Below are positions 47,902-57,431 of a stretch of 64,000 nucleotides of DNA, piece after piece; position 1 is the first letter of the stretch, and every line of letters starts with the position of its first letter. The stretch lies in assembly GCF_900167255.1 (NCBI RefSeq), contig NZ_FUYB01000003.1:1-64000 (forward strand), read 5' to 3'. Below the pieces are notes generated by a model. The model did no database searches and was not told the DNA's origin. It worked only from the letters and a program-made list of their open reading frames with translations. The position numbers and the translations under genes are program-made. The stretch is from Thiothrix eikelboomii. GTDB taxonomy: Bacteria; Pseudomonadota; Gammaproteobacteria; Thiotrichales; Thiotrichaceae.

Positions 47902-49134
47902 TTATTTCTCTGCCGAAATAATTTTTGCGAAGCGGGCTTGGGCATCGGCTGGGCTAATCTTCTGGTCGTTCCAGAATTCGACGATCAAGTCTTCGATTTG
48001 GGTCACCGTATCTGGAGTCAGCGTTTGATTGACGTCAGGTAGGATCTTGCCATCCGCTAGGATTTTTAAGCCTTTTTTCATGCAATCATTGGCTGTATTC
48101 AGGTCAATATCACTGCGAACGGGCAATGAACCTTTTTTTAGATTGAAAGCCACTTGGACTTGTTGGGAAACCATCAATGCAGCCAAGCGTTTTTGTGCTT
48201 CAGTTTTTTCTTTGTCCTTGACAACTGGGAAGTAGAACGCATCACCACCCGTGGAGATGACTTCATTGACACCCAAACCCGGTAAACAGGTGTAATCCTT
48301 GCCTGCGGTTTGGTTAGCCAGTTGAAACTCACCCTGCGCCCAGTCACCCATAATTTGACCGCCTGCACCACCAGTAATCACGAGGTTAGTAGCTTGATTC
48401 CAGTCTTGGACATTGGTTTTAGCTGACATTTTGCGAGCTTGATCAGCTGCCGCAAACACCTTGGCAAACTCCGCCCCCGTTGCCACCTCCGCTTTCTTAT
48501 CCACGAAAACGGCTTTCCAAGAGTCCATGCCAGCAATAGCAATCGCCATTACATTAAATACCCCCGCTGACTGCCACGGCTGTTGACCGACGGCCAAAGG
48601 AACTTTGCCAGCCGCCTCAAGTTTAGGGGCAGCCGCGACCAACTCATCCCAATTTTTCGGTACTTCGACTTTGGCATCTGCAAAGGCTTTGTGGCTTAAC
48701 CATAGCCATTGCCATGAGTGGATATTGAGTGGGGCGCAATACACTTTGCCATTGACCGTGCAGGAATCGAGCAAAGAGACTGGCTTGATAACCTCACGCC
48801 ATTTTTCTTTTTCAGCCACTTCTGTCAGATCCAGCAATAGACCGGCAGCAATTAACTCCTCGGCTTGTTTACCATGATTAAGTTGGGTTGCACCCATCGG
48901 GTCACCGCCCATGATGCGGCTAATAATAATGGGGCGAGCAGTCCCTCCAGAACCGGCAATCGCACCGTCTTTCCACTTGTCACCGGAAGCATCAAACGCT
49001 TTGGCCAACTCGGTCACTGCGGCAGCTTCACCACCGGAGGTCCACCAGTGGGTTACCTCCAGCTCGGTAGCATAAACAGCTTGGCTTAAACCAAGGGCAA
49101 CTGTGGCAGCGAGTACCGTTTTAATCATTTTCAT
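47902..49134 (-). CDS. Sugar ABC transporter substrate-binding protein
   Basis: The 410-residue periplasmic protein has a signal peptide (1-22, cut after VYA) and starts ELEVTHWWTSGGEAAAVTELAKAF, typical of family 1 (MalE/UgpB-like) binding proteins, as in Pseudomonas glucose-binding GtsA. It leads the operon with an AGGAGGA site and a promoter covered by a LacI-type operator. Ligand is probably a glucoside or small sugar. Confidence 0.92.
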   Translation of the reverse strand: MKMIKTVLAATVALGLSQAVYATELEVTHWWTSGGEAAAVTELAKAFDASGDKWKDGAIAGSGGTARPIIISRIMGGDPMGATQLNHGKQAEELIAAGLLLDLTEVAEKEKWREVIKPVSLLDSCTVNGKVYCAPLNIHSWQWLWLSHKAFADAKVEVPKNWDELVAAAPKLEAAGKVPLAVGQQPWQSAGVFNVMAIAIAGMDSWKAVFVDKKAEVATGAEFAKVFAAADQARKMSAKTNVQDWNQATNLVITGGAGGQIMGDWAQGEFQLANQTAGKDYTCLPGLGVNEVISTGGDAFYFPVVKDKEKTEAQKRLAALMVSQQVQVAFNLKKGSLPVRSDIDLNTANDCMKKGLKILADGKILPDVNQTLTPDTVTQIEDLIVEFWNDQKISPADAQARFAKIISAEK

Positions 49135-49206
49135 GCACTTTCCTCCTAAAGTTCGGCTGAGTTTCGGGGGCAGATAGCTGAAGCTCAGACCATTGCATCA
49201 TTGGCG

Positions 49207-49220
49207 TGTAATCGTTTACA
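49207..49220. promoter_or_regulatory. LacI-type operator (site 2)
   Basis: TGTAATCGTTTACA is a 14-bp near-palindrome with the central CG typical of LacI/GalR-family sites. It is the exact reverse complement of the site at 49248-49261, 41 bases away. It lies in the leader of the binding-protein gene. Confidence 0.75.
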
Positions 49221-49247
49221 TTGCGATGCAAAAAAATAATTGCCTTA

Positions 49248-49261
49248 TGTAAACGATTACA
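49248..49261. promoter_or_regulatory. LacI-type operator (site 1)
   Basis: TGTAAACGATTACA lies just downstream of the -10 box of the sugar operon promoter, so a bound repressor would block transcription start. With the second copy at 49207-49220 it could form a repression loop. Confidence 0.8.
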
Positions 49262-49264
49262 TGG

Positions 49265-49294
49265 ATAATGTAGCAAGCTCATAAGCCTTGTCAA
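49265..49294 (-). promoter_or_regulatory. Sigma-70 promoter of the sugar ABC operon
   Basis: On the minus strand, a perfect TTGACA (49294-49289) and CATTAT (49270-49265) are 18 bases apart. The LacI-type operator begins four bases after the -10 box, as expected for a repressible promoter. Confidence 0.7.
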
Positions 49295-49349
49295 GTGGCC
49301 TAATAGAGGAAACTTCGATAAGTCATTTTCCGGTTTCAACAGGTGAATA

Positions 49350-50372
49350 ATGGCCTTACCTAGTATTCGTGATGTCGCTCAGGCAGCCGGGGTTTCTACT
49401 GCCACCGTGAGCCGTACCCTCAGTAGCCCCGAGCAAGTCTCCGAAGAAACTCGCCAAATCGTCATGACAGCCGTGCACTTAACAGGCTATCGCGTCAATC
49501 GGGCGGCCCGTAATTTGCGTAAACGCCAATCGGGTGAAGTCTTGGTGTTAGTACCGAATTTAAGCAATCCATTTTTCTCACAAATTTTGGGCGGCATTGA
49601 AGAGACCTTTAGCGGCACGGATTACAATGTGCTCATTGCAGACTCGCGGGGCAAAGATCAGAACGAGGATTTACTCGCTGAGCATTTAGCCAATACCCGA
49701 GCCGACGGTATTATTATTCTCGATGGTTGTGTCTCGACTCAGGTAAAAAAATGGCTCGATAAAAATGCCCAACGCCACCATACCGTATTCGCCTGTGAAT
49801 GGCAGGACGGTACCACGCTGCCTGTGGTGCAAAGTAATAATCGAGCAGGTGCAGCAATGGCGATTCGTTATTTGCATCAACTCGGTCATCGCCAGATCGC
49901 TCATATCACCGGTCCGATTGATAATGTACTCACCCGTGTCCGCCGTGAAGGCGCTTTAGAGGAATATGAGCGCCTACAATTACCAATTAACCCCGCTTGG
50001 ATTATTCGCGGTGATTTCTCTTTGGCGGCTGGACATCAGGCAGCCCAACAGATTATTGCCATGTCAGAACGTCCGAGTGCGGTTTTTTGTGCCTCTGACC
50101 AAATGGCATTTGGCTTGATTTCAGGTTTGTATGCTGCGGGGATTCGTGTACCGCAGGATATTTCCGTGATGGGGTTTGATGATATTGAACTGTCTGAATT
50201 TTATATCCCGCGTCTCACCACCATTCGTCAAAATCGTCCAATTTTAGGGGCAACTGCGGCGCAATTGGTGCTAGACCGCCTCAATGGTGACAGATCCGAA
50301 ACCGCAGTCAACCGAATTATTGAAGTAGAACTGATGGTACGTGATAGCTGTGCCGTATTGCAGTCTACTTAA
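49350..50372 (+). CDS. LacI-family transcription repressor
   Basis: The 340-residue protein has the LacI helix-turn-helix (SIRDVAQAAGVSTATVSRTLSSPEQVSEETR, about 5-35), a hinge helix (AARNLRKRQ) and a periplasmic-binding-protein-like effector domain (LVPNLSNPFFSQILGGIEE, MGFDDIELSEFYIPRLTTI). It is divergent from the sugar ABC operon and precedes the beta-glucosidase gene, so it probably controls both through the two operators in the gap. The inducer should be the transported sugar or a derivative. Confidence 0.93.
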   Translation: MALPSIRDVAQAAGVSTATVSRTLSSPEQVSEETRQIVMTAVHLTGYRVNRAARNLRKRQSGEVLVLVPNLSNPFFSQILGGIEETFSGTDYNVLIADSRGKDQNEDLLAEHLANTRADGIIILDGCVSTQVKKWLDKNAQRHHTVFACEWQDGTTLPVVQSNNRAGAAMAIRYLHQLGHRQIAHITGPIDNVLTRVRREGALEEYERLQLPINPAWIIRGDFSLAAGHQAAQQIIAMSERPSAVFCASDQMAFGLISGLYAAGIRVPQDISVMGFDDIELSEFYIPRLTTIRQNRPILGATAAQLVLDRLNGDRSETAVNRIIEVELMVRDSCAVLQST

Positions 50373-50446
50373 ATTAGCAACGCCCCCACCCTCTGTTTGG
50401 AGCTTAATGGGGTCAACAGTTTATAACAATGATTTTGGAGTTAGCC

Positions 50447-52633
50447 ATGAGTCCTACTGAACTTGAAGCCCGAATCACTGGGCTATTAGCACAACTCTCC
50501 CTTGAGCAAAAAGCGGCTCTCCTCGTCGGTATGGGTATTCATCTACCGGGGGCATTTAGTGTGCAACAAGCAGAGAAAGTACCGGGTGCGGCAGGGAGTA
50601 CCTACCCTATTCCAGAGCTGGGTCTTCCCTCGATGATCTTATCCGATGGCCCTGCCGGAGTCAGGATTGAACCTAAGCGTGCAGACTCAGAACGCAGCTA
50701 TTATTGCACTGCCTTCCCAATTGCAAGCTTATTAGCCTCTAGTTGGGATAGTGAATTAGTCACGAGTGTTGGGCAGGCGATAGGGGTAGAAGCCCGTGAA
50801 TATGGGATTGATGTGATGCTCACCCCGGGGATGAATTTGCAACGGAATCCACGCGGGGGACGTAATTTTGAATATTACTCAGAAGACCCGTTGCTGAGTG
50901 GCAAAATGGCTGCCGCCCTCGTCCGAGGGATACAGACAGAAGGAGTGGGAGCATCCATTAAGCATTTTGCGGCCAATAATCAAGAAACGAATCGAATGGT
51001 GATTGATACCTTAGTCGATGAACGCAGCTTGCGTGAGTTGTATCTACGCGGCTTTGAAATTGCTGTCAAAGAGTCTCAACCGTGGACGGTGATGACGGCC
51101 TATAATCAAATTAATGGCATACCCGCTTCACAGCATCAGTGGCTGTTACAAACTATCTTACGTGATGAATGGGGCTTCGATGGTTTGGTGATGTCGGATT
51201 GGTTTGCAGGCGAGGATGTCGTCGCGCAAATGCAAGCCGGCAATGATTTACTCATGCCCGGCACACCCGAACAAAACGCTGAAATTATCCAAGCAGTAAC
51301 CGACGGACGCTTAGCAGCAAGCGTACTTGATACCAACTTACGGCGCTTTTTTGCCTTATTATTTAAAACCCCAGTCGCTCATCACTATGCTTATTCTGAT
51401 CAACCCGATCTAAACGCTCATGCTCAAATAGCAAGGCAAGCCGCTGCAGAAGGCATTGTCTTATTAAAAAATGCAGCGGCCTTACCGCTCAAAACACAGG
51501 CTAAAATTGCTGCTTTTGGCGTAGGTTCTTATGATTTTATTGCCGGAGGTACGGGCAGTGGGGATGTGAATAAGGCTTATACCGTCTCTTTAGTCGAAGG
51601 CTTGCAAGCGGCTGGCTTCGCGGTCAATACTCAATTACAACAGCGTTATCTACCCTATATTGCTGCCGAAAAAGCTAAGCAACCGCCCAAAAAATACTTC
51701 TTTGAATTGATTCCACCTGTACCAGAAATGCCTTTGGATACGAATATTGTTGAACAGTTTGCTGCCGAATCAGATCTAGGCTTAATCACTTTAGGGCGCA
51801 ACTGTGGTGAATTCCAAGACCGTGAGTTAGAGGGCGATTACTATCTGACCGCCACCGAACAAGTCATGATTAAAACCGTGGCAGAGGCTTATCATGCCGT
51901 CGGCAAGCCAGTCGTGCTGGTCTTGAATATTGGCAATGTGATTGAAACGGCTAGCTGGCGTGATCAAGTGGATGCACTGGTGCTGGCATGGCAAGGTGGA
52001 CAAGAAGCCGGGCATGCGGTGACTGCGGTATTAGCAGGCAGCGTCAATCCCTCTGGCAAACTCCCCACCTCGTTTAGTTTAAGTTATGCGGATGTTCCCT
52101 CTGCTTCTTATTTTCCGGGGGAACGCCTACCTGAGGCAACGGAACATTTTTTTGGCCCGATCTCTAAAGGTTGGGATTCGCAAGTGGACTATAAAGAAGG
52201 TATTTACGTCGGTTATCGGCATTACTGCACCCGCCAGCAAGCCGTCGCTTATCCCTTTGGTTTTGGCCTGTCTTATACCCAATTCGCTTATAGCTCGCTA
52301 CAACTCAGTAGCCCAAGCTTCCAAGGTGAATTAATGCTGACGGTCGAGATTACTAATACGGGGTCTGTCGCAGGTAGAGAAGTCGTACAAGTTTATCTAG
52401 CGGCTCCAGCCGTTTCGATGGATAAACCCAGCCATGAATTGCGGGCCTTTGCTAAAACCAAGCTCTTGCAGCCTAACGAGACTCAGACCTTAGTTTTTAC
52501 ACTGAATGAACGTGATCTAGCATCTTGGTCAGTGGCAACTCAGGGTTGGTTAGTCGATCAAGGTGAGTATCAAGTCAAGATCGGCGCATCCTGCTTAGAT
52601 TTACGCACCGAGGCGAGCTTTCAGGTTCTATAG
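50447..52633 (+). CDS. GH3-family beta-glucosidase, cytoplasmic
   Basis: From ATG 50447 (GGAG six bases upstream) the protein has 728 residues and no signal peptide. It has the GH3 N-terminal barrel with [42 protein letters not shown] and the nucleophile D251 in VMSDWFAG, then the C-terminal sandwich with [13 protein letters not shown] near the acid/base residue, and a fibronectin-III-like tail (about 620-728). It would hydrolyse beta-glucosides brought in by the adjacent ABC importer. An ATG at 50429 is an alternative start. Confidence 0.92.
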   Translation: MSPTELEARITGLLAQLSLEQKAALLVGMGIHLPGAFSVQQAEKVPGAAGSTYPIPELGLPSMILSDGPAGVRIEPKRADSERSYYCTAFPIASLLASSWDSELVTSVGQAIGVEAREYGIDVMLTPGMNLQRNPRGGRNFEYYSEDPLLSGKMAAALVRGIQTEGVGASIKHFAANNQETNRMVIDTLVDERSLRELYLRGFEIAVKESQPWTVMTAYNQINGIPASQHQWLLQTILRDEWGFDGLVMSDWFAGEDVVAQMQAGNDLLMPGTPEQNAEIIQAVTDGRLAASVLDTNLRRFFALLFKTPVAHHYAYSDQPDLNAHAQIARQAAAEGIVLLKNAAALPLKTQAKIAAFGVGSYDFIAGGTGSGDVNKAYTVSLVEGLQAAGFAVNTQLQQRYLPYIAAEKAKQPPKKYFFELIPPVPEMPLDTNIVEQFAAESDLGLITLGRNCGEFQDRELEGDYYLTATEQVMIKTVAEAYHAVGKPVVLVLNIGNVIETASWRDQVDALVLAWQGGQEAGHAVTAVLAGSVNPSGKLPTSFSLSYADVPSASYFPGERLPEATEHFFGPISKGWDSQVDYKEGIYVGYRHYCTRQQAVAYPFGFGLSYTQFAYSSLQLSSPSFQGELMLTVEITNTGSVAGREVVQVYLAAPAVSMDKPSHELRAFAKTKLLQPNETQTLVFTLNERDLASWSVATQGWLVDQGEYQVKIGASCLDLRTEASFQVL

Positions 52634-52641
52634 TGAGACTT

Positions 52642-52693
52642 GACACCCGCTGACCTTGACTAGGCGACCAGTCAATGCCATTCAGCGGGTGTC
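52642..52693. terminator. Long stem-loop between GH3 and RraA genes
   Basis: GACACCCGCTGA at 52642-52653 pairs with its exact complement at 52682-52693; an inner TTGACT/AGTCAA pair makes a second stem. It lies between converging genes and probably terminates both, although no T-tract follows. Confidence 0.55.
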
Positions 52694-52705
52694 GCTACCA
52701 GACGG

Positions 52706-53401
52706 TTAAATCGGGCAACCTTTACTTCTAAGCAAGGCATCAAAGCGAGCTTTGGGCAAACTACCGTCAGCAATTTGCGCCATAATCGTTCGTTCCCGAT
52801 CCAGTAAATGCCTGCATTGTACTAATAAGCGGTCTAAGTTACTCGGGCAGACCGCGACCACCCCATCCGCATCACCGATGATTAAGTCACCGGGATTCAC
52901 CACCAAGCCCGCGCAGGCCACTGGAACATTGATCTCTCCGGTGGCATCGGTACTAGGGCCTCGATGTACACAAGCCAGTGCATACACCGGTAAGCCCCCT
53001 TGCGCCCAATCTTCACGATCACGAATCGCGCCATTAATGACCATACCCGCAACCCCTGTTTTCATCGCCATTGCCCGCATAATGCCGCCGACAATCGCCC
53101 GACTGGTATCCCCGCCACCATCGACAACTAAGACATCATTCGGGCGGGCCATTTCTAAAGCTTTTAGCAGCATTAAATTATCACCCGGACGCACCCGCAC
53201 GGTCACCGCCGTACCACACATGTGCTTGAAGCCGTGATAAGGCTTGACCCCTAAAGCGCCCACATTACGCCCTAAGCAATCGCTAACAATCGACGAAGGC
53301 ACACCCTCGAAATCTTGTAGGTAACGATCAGCAATCGGCTCAGGCATAGGGTTGATTAAATAGCCAGTCGGCCAAATAGAATTAGAATCAATCTCGAACA
53401 T
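52706..53401 (-). CDS. RraA-family aldolase/decarboxylase-like protein
   Basis: The 231-residue protein matches the RraA fold: SDCLGRNVG, GTAVTVRVRPGDNLMLLKAL, DVLVVDGGGDTSRAIVGGIM, GAIRD and GDLIIGDADGVVAVC. Members include 4-hydroxy-4-methyl-2-oxoglutarate/4-carboxy-4-hydroxy-2-oxoadipate aldolases of the protocatechuate 4,5-cleavage route and oxaloacetate decarboxylases. The GGxxxx-R-D metal-site residues typical of the aldolases are present. It is monocistronic here. A link to the protocatechuate made by the quinate locus is possible but not shown. Confidence 0.8.
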   Translation of the reverse strand: MFEIDSNSIWPTGYLINPMPEPIADRYLQDFEGVPSSIVSDCLGRNVGALGVKPYHGFKHMCGTAVTVRVRPGDNLMLLKALEMARPNDVLVVDGGGDTSRAIVGGIMRAMAMKTGVAGMVINGAIRDREDWAQGGLPVYALACVHRGPSTDATGEINVPVACAGLVVNPGDLIIGDADGVVAVCPSNLDRLLVQCRHLLDRERTIMAQIADGSLPKARFDALLRSKGCPI

Positions 53402-53629
53402 TTTAATTTCTCTGATGGTAAAGCAACTGTGGTGGTAATCTAACGACCGTTTATAAATTTAACACCAAGACCTGTTTCACACTAGCAACAAGTCTTAGCC
53501 TGCCCTAATCTTAACAAGCAATGCGTAGCACTTTCTTTACATCTATCTGAACTATATTGATGAATTTCACTGGTTGGCTGATAAACTGATGCTTAAATTT
53601 TATATATAGGTATAAAGTACAAGTTATAT

Positions 53630-56600
53630 ATGCTCATCGACAATAAATCTTCCGGCAAAGTCGGCGAAAAGCTCAAAGCAAACCTGACTTCAGGTGACAG
53701 ACTATCGTTTGTATGCGCCCTGTTTTCCCTGCACGCTTTTGATGCCCTCAAACAGGAATTGACCAAAAGTGACAGTTTGCGCTTATTACTTGCCCCTGCC
53801 GGAATCAGCAGTGATGTCGCCAACGTATTACCCATTCAGCTTACTGGCGATGTGTTTGAAACCCGCTTGCGTAACCGCCTAACCCAACACCACATCGCCC
53901 GTGAGTGCGCCAAATGGTTGGAACAGAAAGTCACTGTGCGGCAGGTCAAGCAAGCGGGGATGCTGGGTAACAACCTGTTTCATATCCAGCACTCCGACCA
54001 AACTGGGTTTGCGGTTAACGGGAGTTCACAGTTCACCACCTCCGGCTTGGGTTACAGTGAATCGCCCGGTTTCCACATGAACATGGGTGTTGCCGATAAC
54101 GAAAATACCCGCGCCATGCTGGGCTGGTTTGACAGCTTGTGGAACAGCAACGCGGTTGACGATGCCAAACAAACCCTGCTGCACCAGCTTCAAACCTTGT
54201 ACCGTGACTATTCCCCGCAGTTCATCTACTTCCTGACGCTCTACAATATCTTCAAGGATTACATTGAAGACATCGACGAAGAGAAGATCATCCGCAGCAA
54301 AACGGGGGTGAAAGATACTGCCGTGTGGAACAAGCTCTACCGTTTCCAGCGTGACGGGGTAATCGGGGCAATCGACAAACTGGAGCGTTATAACGGCTGC
54401 ATCATTGCCGACAGTGTGGGCTTGGGGAAAACCTTTGAAGCACTGGCAATCATCAAATACTACGAGTTGCGCAATGACCGGGTGTTGGTGCTTTGCCCCA
54501 AAAAGCTGCGTGAGAACTGGACGCTCTACACCGTCAATGATAAGCGCAACCTGCTAGTGGCTGACCGTTTCAATTACGACGTGCTGAACCACACCGATTT
54601 GACCCGTGAAGGCGGCTTTTCCGGGGAAATCAATCTGGAAACCCTCAACTGGGGCAATTACGATCTGGTGGTAATCGACGAGTCGCACAACTTCCGCAAC
54701 AACAACCCGCGCAAGGATGGCAAAACCCGCTATTCACAGATGATGCAGGCCATTATCCGTGCTGGGGTAAAAACCAAGGTGCTGATGCTATCCGCTACCC
54801 CCGTCAACAATCGTATGAACGACCTCAAGAATCAGGTCGCTTTCATTACCGAAGGGCGGGATGATACGTTGGCGGATCATGGGCTAACCAGCATCGAACA
54901 GACCTTACGCAAGGCACAAAGCCGCTTCAACGCATGGGTCAAGCAAAGCCCTGAACAACGTACTGCAAAATCACTGTTGGACAGTCTGAATTTCGACTAC
55001 TTCAAGCTGCTGGACTTGCTGACCATTGCCCGTTCACGCAAGCACATCGAGAAATATTACGGCACGGCAGACATCGGCAAATTCCCGCAACGCCTCAAGC
55101 CGCATAACATCAAGGCGGACATTGACAGCAACAGCCAATTCCCGCCGCTCCATGCCATTAACCGCACCATCCGCCGTTTGCATTTGGGCGCGTATTCACC
55201 GCTGAAGTATGTGCGGGCAGACAAGCGTGATGAATACAGCCGCCAGTACGACCAAGCGGTAAAAGGCGGGCAAGGCGGCGTATTCCGGCAGGCTGACCGG
55301 GAAGAAAGCCTCATCCACCTGATGCGCGTCAACCTGCTCAAACGCATGGAAAGCTCGATCCACTCCTTTCATTTGACGGTCGATAGCTTGCTGGAACAGG
55401 TCGATACCCTGCTGGAGAAAGTGGAACAGCACCAAACCGCCGAAATTGAAGAGCTCAGCATCGAAAACCTTGACCTCGATAGCCCAGAATGGGATGCCTT
55501 ACTGATTGGCAACAAGATCAAGGTGCTGATTCAGGACATGGATTTGGTCAGGTGGAGGCAGGACTTACAGGAAGACCGCTACCAACTGCAACACCTGTTG
55601 GAAGAATCACAAGCGATTAGTCCGGCACGGGATGCCAAGCTGCACGAGTTGCAGGCATTGATCCGTTCCAAGATCAACCAGCCCATCAATCCCGGCAACC
55701 GCAAGGTGATCATTTTCACCGCCTTTGCTGACACCGCCATCTACTTGTACCAACAGCTTGCACCGTGGGCATTGCAAGAACTGGGTGTACATGGCGCATT
55801 GGTGACAGGTTCGGGCAGCAACAAGACCACGCTGAAAGGGGTCAATACCGATTTGGGCAGTTTGCTGATGCACTTCTCGCCCATCTCCAAGGAACGTGAA
55901 AAGATCATTACTGGGGATGCACCGCAAATCGACCTGCTGATTGCTACCGATTGCATTTCCGAAGGGCAAAACCTGCAAGACTGCGACACGTTGATCAACT
56001 ACGACATCCACTGGAATCCGGTACGCATTATCCAGCGATTTGGGCGGATTGACCGTTTAGGCTCAAAGAATACTCGCATCCAGCTTGTGAATTTCTGGCC
56101 TAACATGGCACTGGATGAATACATCAACCTCGAAGCACGGGTCAGCGGGCGCATGGTGCTGCTCGACATTTCCGCGACGGGTGAGGAAAACATCATTGTG
56201 CAGGATGAAGCCAGCCAGATGAATGACCTCGAATACCGCCGCAAGCAACTGGAACAGCTACAGGAAACCGTGCTTGATTTGGAAGACTTGGCAGGCGGGG
56301 TTTCTATCACCGACCTGACACTCAACGACTTCCGCATGGATTTGTCGGCTTACATGAAAACCTATCAAGGTGTGCTGGAGCAATCGCCAATGGGCTTGTT
56401 TGCGGTTGCCAGCCTTGACGATGCGTTGCGGAATGACGGCCTAGAACCAGGGGTGATTTTCTGCCTCAAGAACATCCGTAACCCGGTGCAGACTGATAGC
56501 AGCTACGCGCTTGCTCCGCATTTTCTGGTGTATGTCACCGCAGAGGGGGAGGTGAAACACCCATTCACCGCTACTCGGCAAGTGCTGGATAGCCTGAAAA

Positions 56601-56845
56601 AGCTGGCAGTACGCCATACTGTACCGGATGAAACCGCCATCAATGCCTTCAACCGCAGCACCCGCAAAGGGGCAGATATGCAGCCCTATCAGCAGTTACT
56701 GGCAAAGGCTATCGACAGCATTGCAGGCAAGAGTCAGGAAACCGGGGTGTTGAGCTTGTTTAGTCGGGGCGGGACGGTGCTTGCACCGGGTGAGTCGCAA
56801 GGTATCGAAGATTTTGAAGTAGTGAGCCATCTTATTTTGCTGTAA
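53630..56845 (+). CDS. SNF2-type helicase with degenerate PLD-like N-terminus
   Basis: The 1071-residue protein has a phospholipase-D-like region at about residues 1-180, where the usual HxK motif reads H121-S-D with no lysine, followed by NGSSQFTTSGL, so nuclease activity is doubtful. The SF2/SNF2 helicase core follows: Walker A SVGLGKT (K267), DESH (350-353), SATPVNN (388), and motif VI QRFGRIDRLGS (802-812). The remaining C-terminus is unassigned. Such helicases occur in restriction and anti-phage islands. It may translocate on DNA to load or activate the Mod/Res proteins; that is inferred. No clear ribosome site precedes ATG 53630. Confidence 0.85.
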   Translation: MLIDNKSSGKVGEKLKANLTSGDRLSFVCALFSLHAFDALKQELTKSDSLRLLLAPAGISSDVANVLPIQLTGDVFETRLRNRLTQHHIARECAKWLEQKVTVRQVKQAGMLGNNLFHIQHSDQTGFAVNGSSQFTTSGLGYSESPGFHMNMGVADNENTRAMLGWFDSLWNSNAVDDAKQTLLHQLQTLYRDYSPQFIYFLTLYNIFKDYIEDIDEEKIIRSKTGVKDTAVWNKLYRFQRDGVIGAIDKLERYNGCIIADSVGLGKTFEALAIIKYYELRNDRVLVLCPKKLRENWTLYTVNDKRNLLVADRFNYDVLNHTDLTREGGFSGEINLETLNWGNYDLVVIDESHNFRNNNPRKDGKTRYSQMMQAIIRAGVKTKVLMLSATPVNNRMNDLKNQVAFITEGRDDTLADHGLTSIEQTLRKAQSRFNAWVKQSPEQRTAKSLLDSLNFDYFKLLDLLTIARSRKHIEKYYGTADIGKFPQRLKPHNIKADIDSNSQFPPLHAINRTIRRLHLGAYSPLKYVRADKRDEYSRQYDQAVKGGQGGVFRQADREESLIHLMRVNLLKRMESSIHSFHLTVDSLLEQVDTLLEKVEQHQTAEIEELSIENLDLDSPEWDALLIGNKIKVLIQDMDLVRWRQDLQEDRYQLQHLLEESQAISPARDAKLHELQALIRSKINQPINPGNRKVIIFTAFADTAIYLYQQLAPWALQELGVHGALVTGSGSNKTTLKGVNTDLGSLLMHFSPISKEREKIITGDAPQIDLLIATDCISEGQNLQDCDTLINYDIHWNPVRIIQRFGRIDRLGSKNTRIQLVNFWPNMALDEYINLEARVSGRMVLLDISATGEENIIVQDEASQMNDLEYRRKQLEQLQETVLDLEDLAGGVSITDLTLNDFRMDLSAYMKTYQGVLEQSPMGLFAVASLDDALRNDGLEPGVIFCLKNIRNPVQTDSSYALAPHFLVYVTAEGEVKHPFTATRQVLDSLKKLAVRHTVPDETAINAFNRSTRKGADMQPYQQLLAKAIDSIAGKSQETGVLSLFSRGGTVLAPGESQGIEDFEVVSHLILL

Positions 56846-56858
56846 AAAACACAGCATC

Positions 56859-56881
56859 ATTGTACAATATACCTGTACAAT
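56859..56881. promoter_or_regulatory. YefM-type operator (two TGTACA boxes)
   Basis: TGTACA occurs at 56861-56866 and 56874-56879, 13 bases centre to centre, inside TTGTACA...TGTACAA inverted arms. The E. coli yefM-yoeB operator also uses paired TGTACA cores at near-identical spacing. It lies 28 bases before the antitoxin ATG, so the pair has its own autoregulated promoter here. Confidence 0.7.
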
Positions 56882-56908
56882 TTTGTGAATTTTACTAGGA
56901 GATACATA

Positions 56909-57181
56909 ATGGAAGTCATGAGTTATTCCAACTTCCGCGAAAAACTCGCCTCGGTGCTGGATACCATTAGCAATAACAGTACTGTCGTGAAAGTCACACG
57001 CCAGAATGGCAAAGCCGCAATTGTGATGAGCCTTGAAGATTGGGAGCGTGATCAAGAAACACTGTATGTCTTACAGAATAAATCCCTTATGCGCCAAATT
57101 GCCGAATCATTACAGACGCATCAAGCAGGCAAAGGACATTTAGCCGACAAGGATACGTTGGATGAAATCTTTGGTGTTTGA
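56909..57181 (+). CDS. yefM: Antitoxin, YefM/Phd family
   Basis: From ATG 56909 (AGGAGA six bases upstream) there are 90 residues. The N-terminal Phd/YefM DNA-binding fold (VMSYSNFREKLASVLDTISNNSTVVKVTRQNGKAAIVMSLEDWE) is followed by a flexible toxin-binding tail. It overlaps the toxin gene by 20 bases and should both neutralise YoeB and repress the pair through the TGTACA boxes. Confidence 0.92.
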   Translation: MEVMSYSNFREKLASVLDTISNNSTVVKVTRQNGKAAIVMSLEDWERDQETLYVLQNKSLMRQIAESLQTHQAGKGHLADKDTLDEIFGV

Positions 57182-57431
57182 AGGCAATACGTGGGAAGCC
57201 TACGAAGCTTTACGTTCCACCGATAAGGCATTACACAAGAAACTGTGTCAAATTCTCAAAGAAATGCTGTGTGGTGATCCTGCCGTAGGTATTGGAAAGC
57301 CGGAGCCATTGCGGCATGGTTTAGCGGGTTTATGGTCGCGGCGTTTATCACAGCGTGATCGGGTGATTTACCGTTTCGATGATAATGCCATTTACCTGCT
57401 TGCCCTTGGTGGGCATTACGACGACCATTGA
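57162..57431 (+). CDS. yoeB: Toxin, YoeB family mRNA interferase
   Basis: The 89-residue RelE-fold protein has YoeB features: a central KPEPLRHGLAGLWSRRLSQRDRVIY and a terminal GGHYDDH. The Glu in KPEPL, Arg in DRVIY and the HY pair correspond to the catalytic residues of E. coli YoeB, so it is probably an active ribosome-dependent RNase. Its stop codon overlaps the start of the DUF4391 gene (TGATG). Confidence 0.93.
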   Translation: MKSLVFEGNTWEAYEALRSTDKALHKKLCQILKEMLCGDPAVGIGKPEPLRHGLAGLWSRRLSQRDRVIYRFDDNAIYLLALGGHYDDH

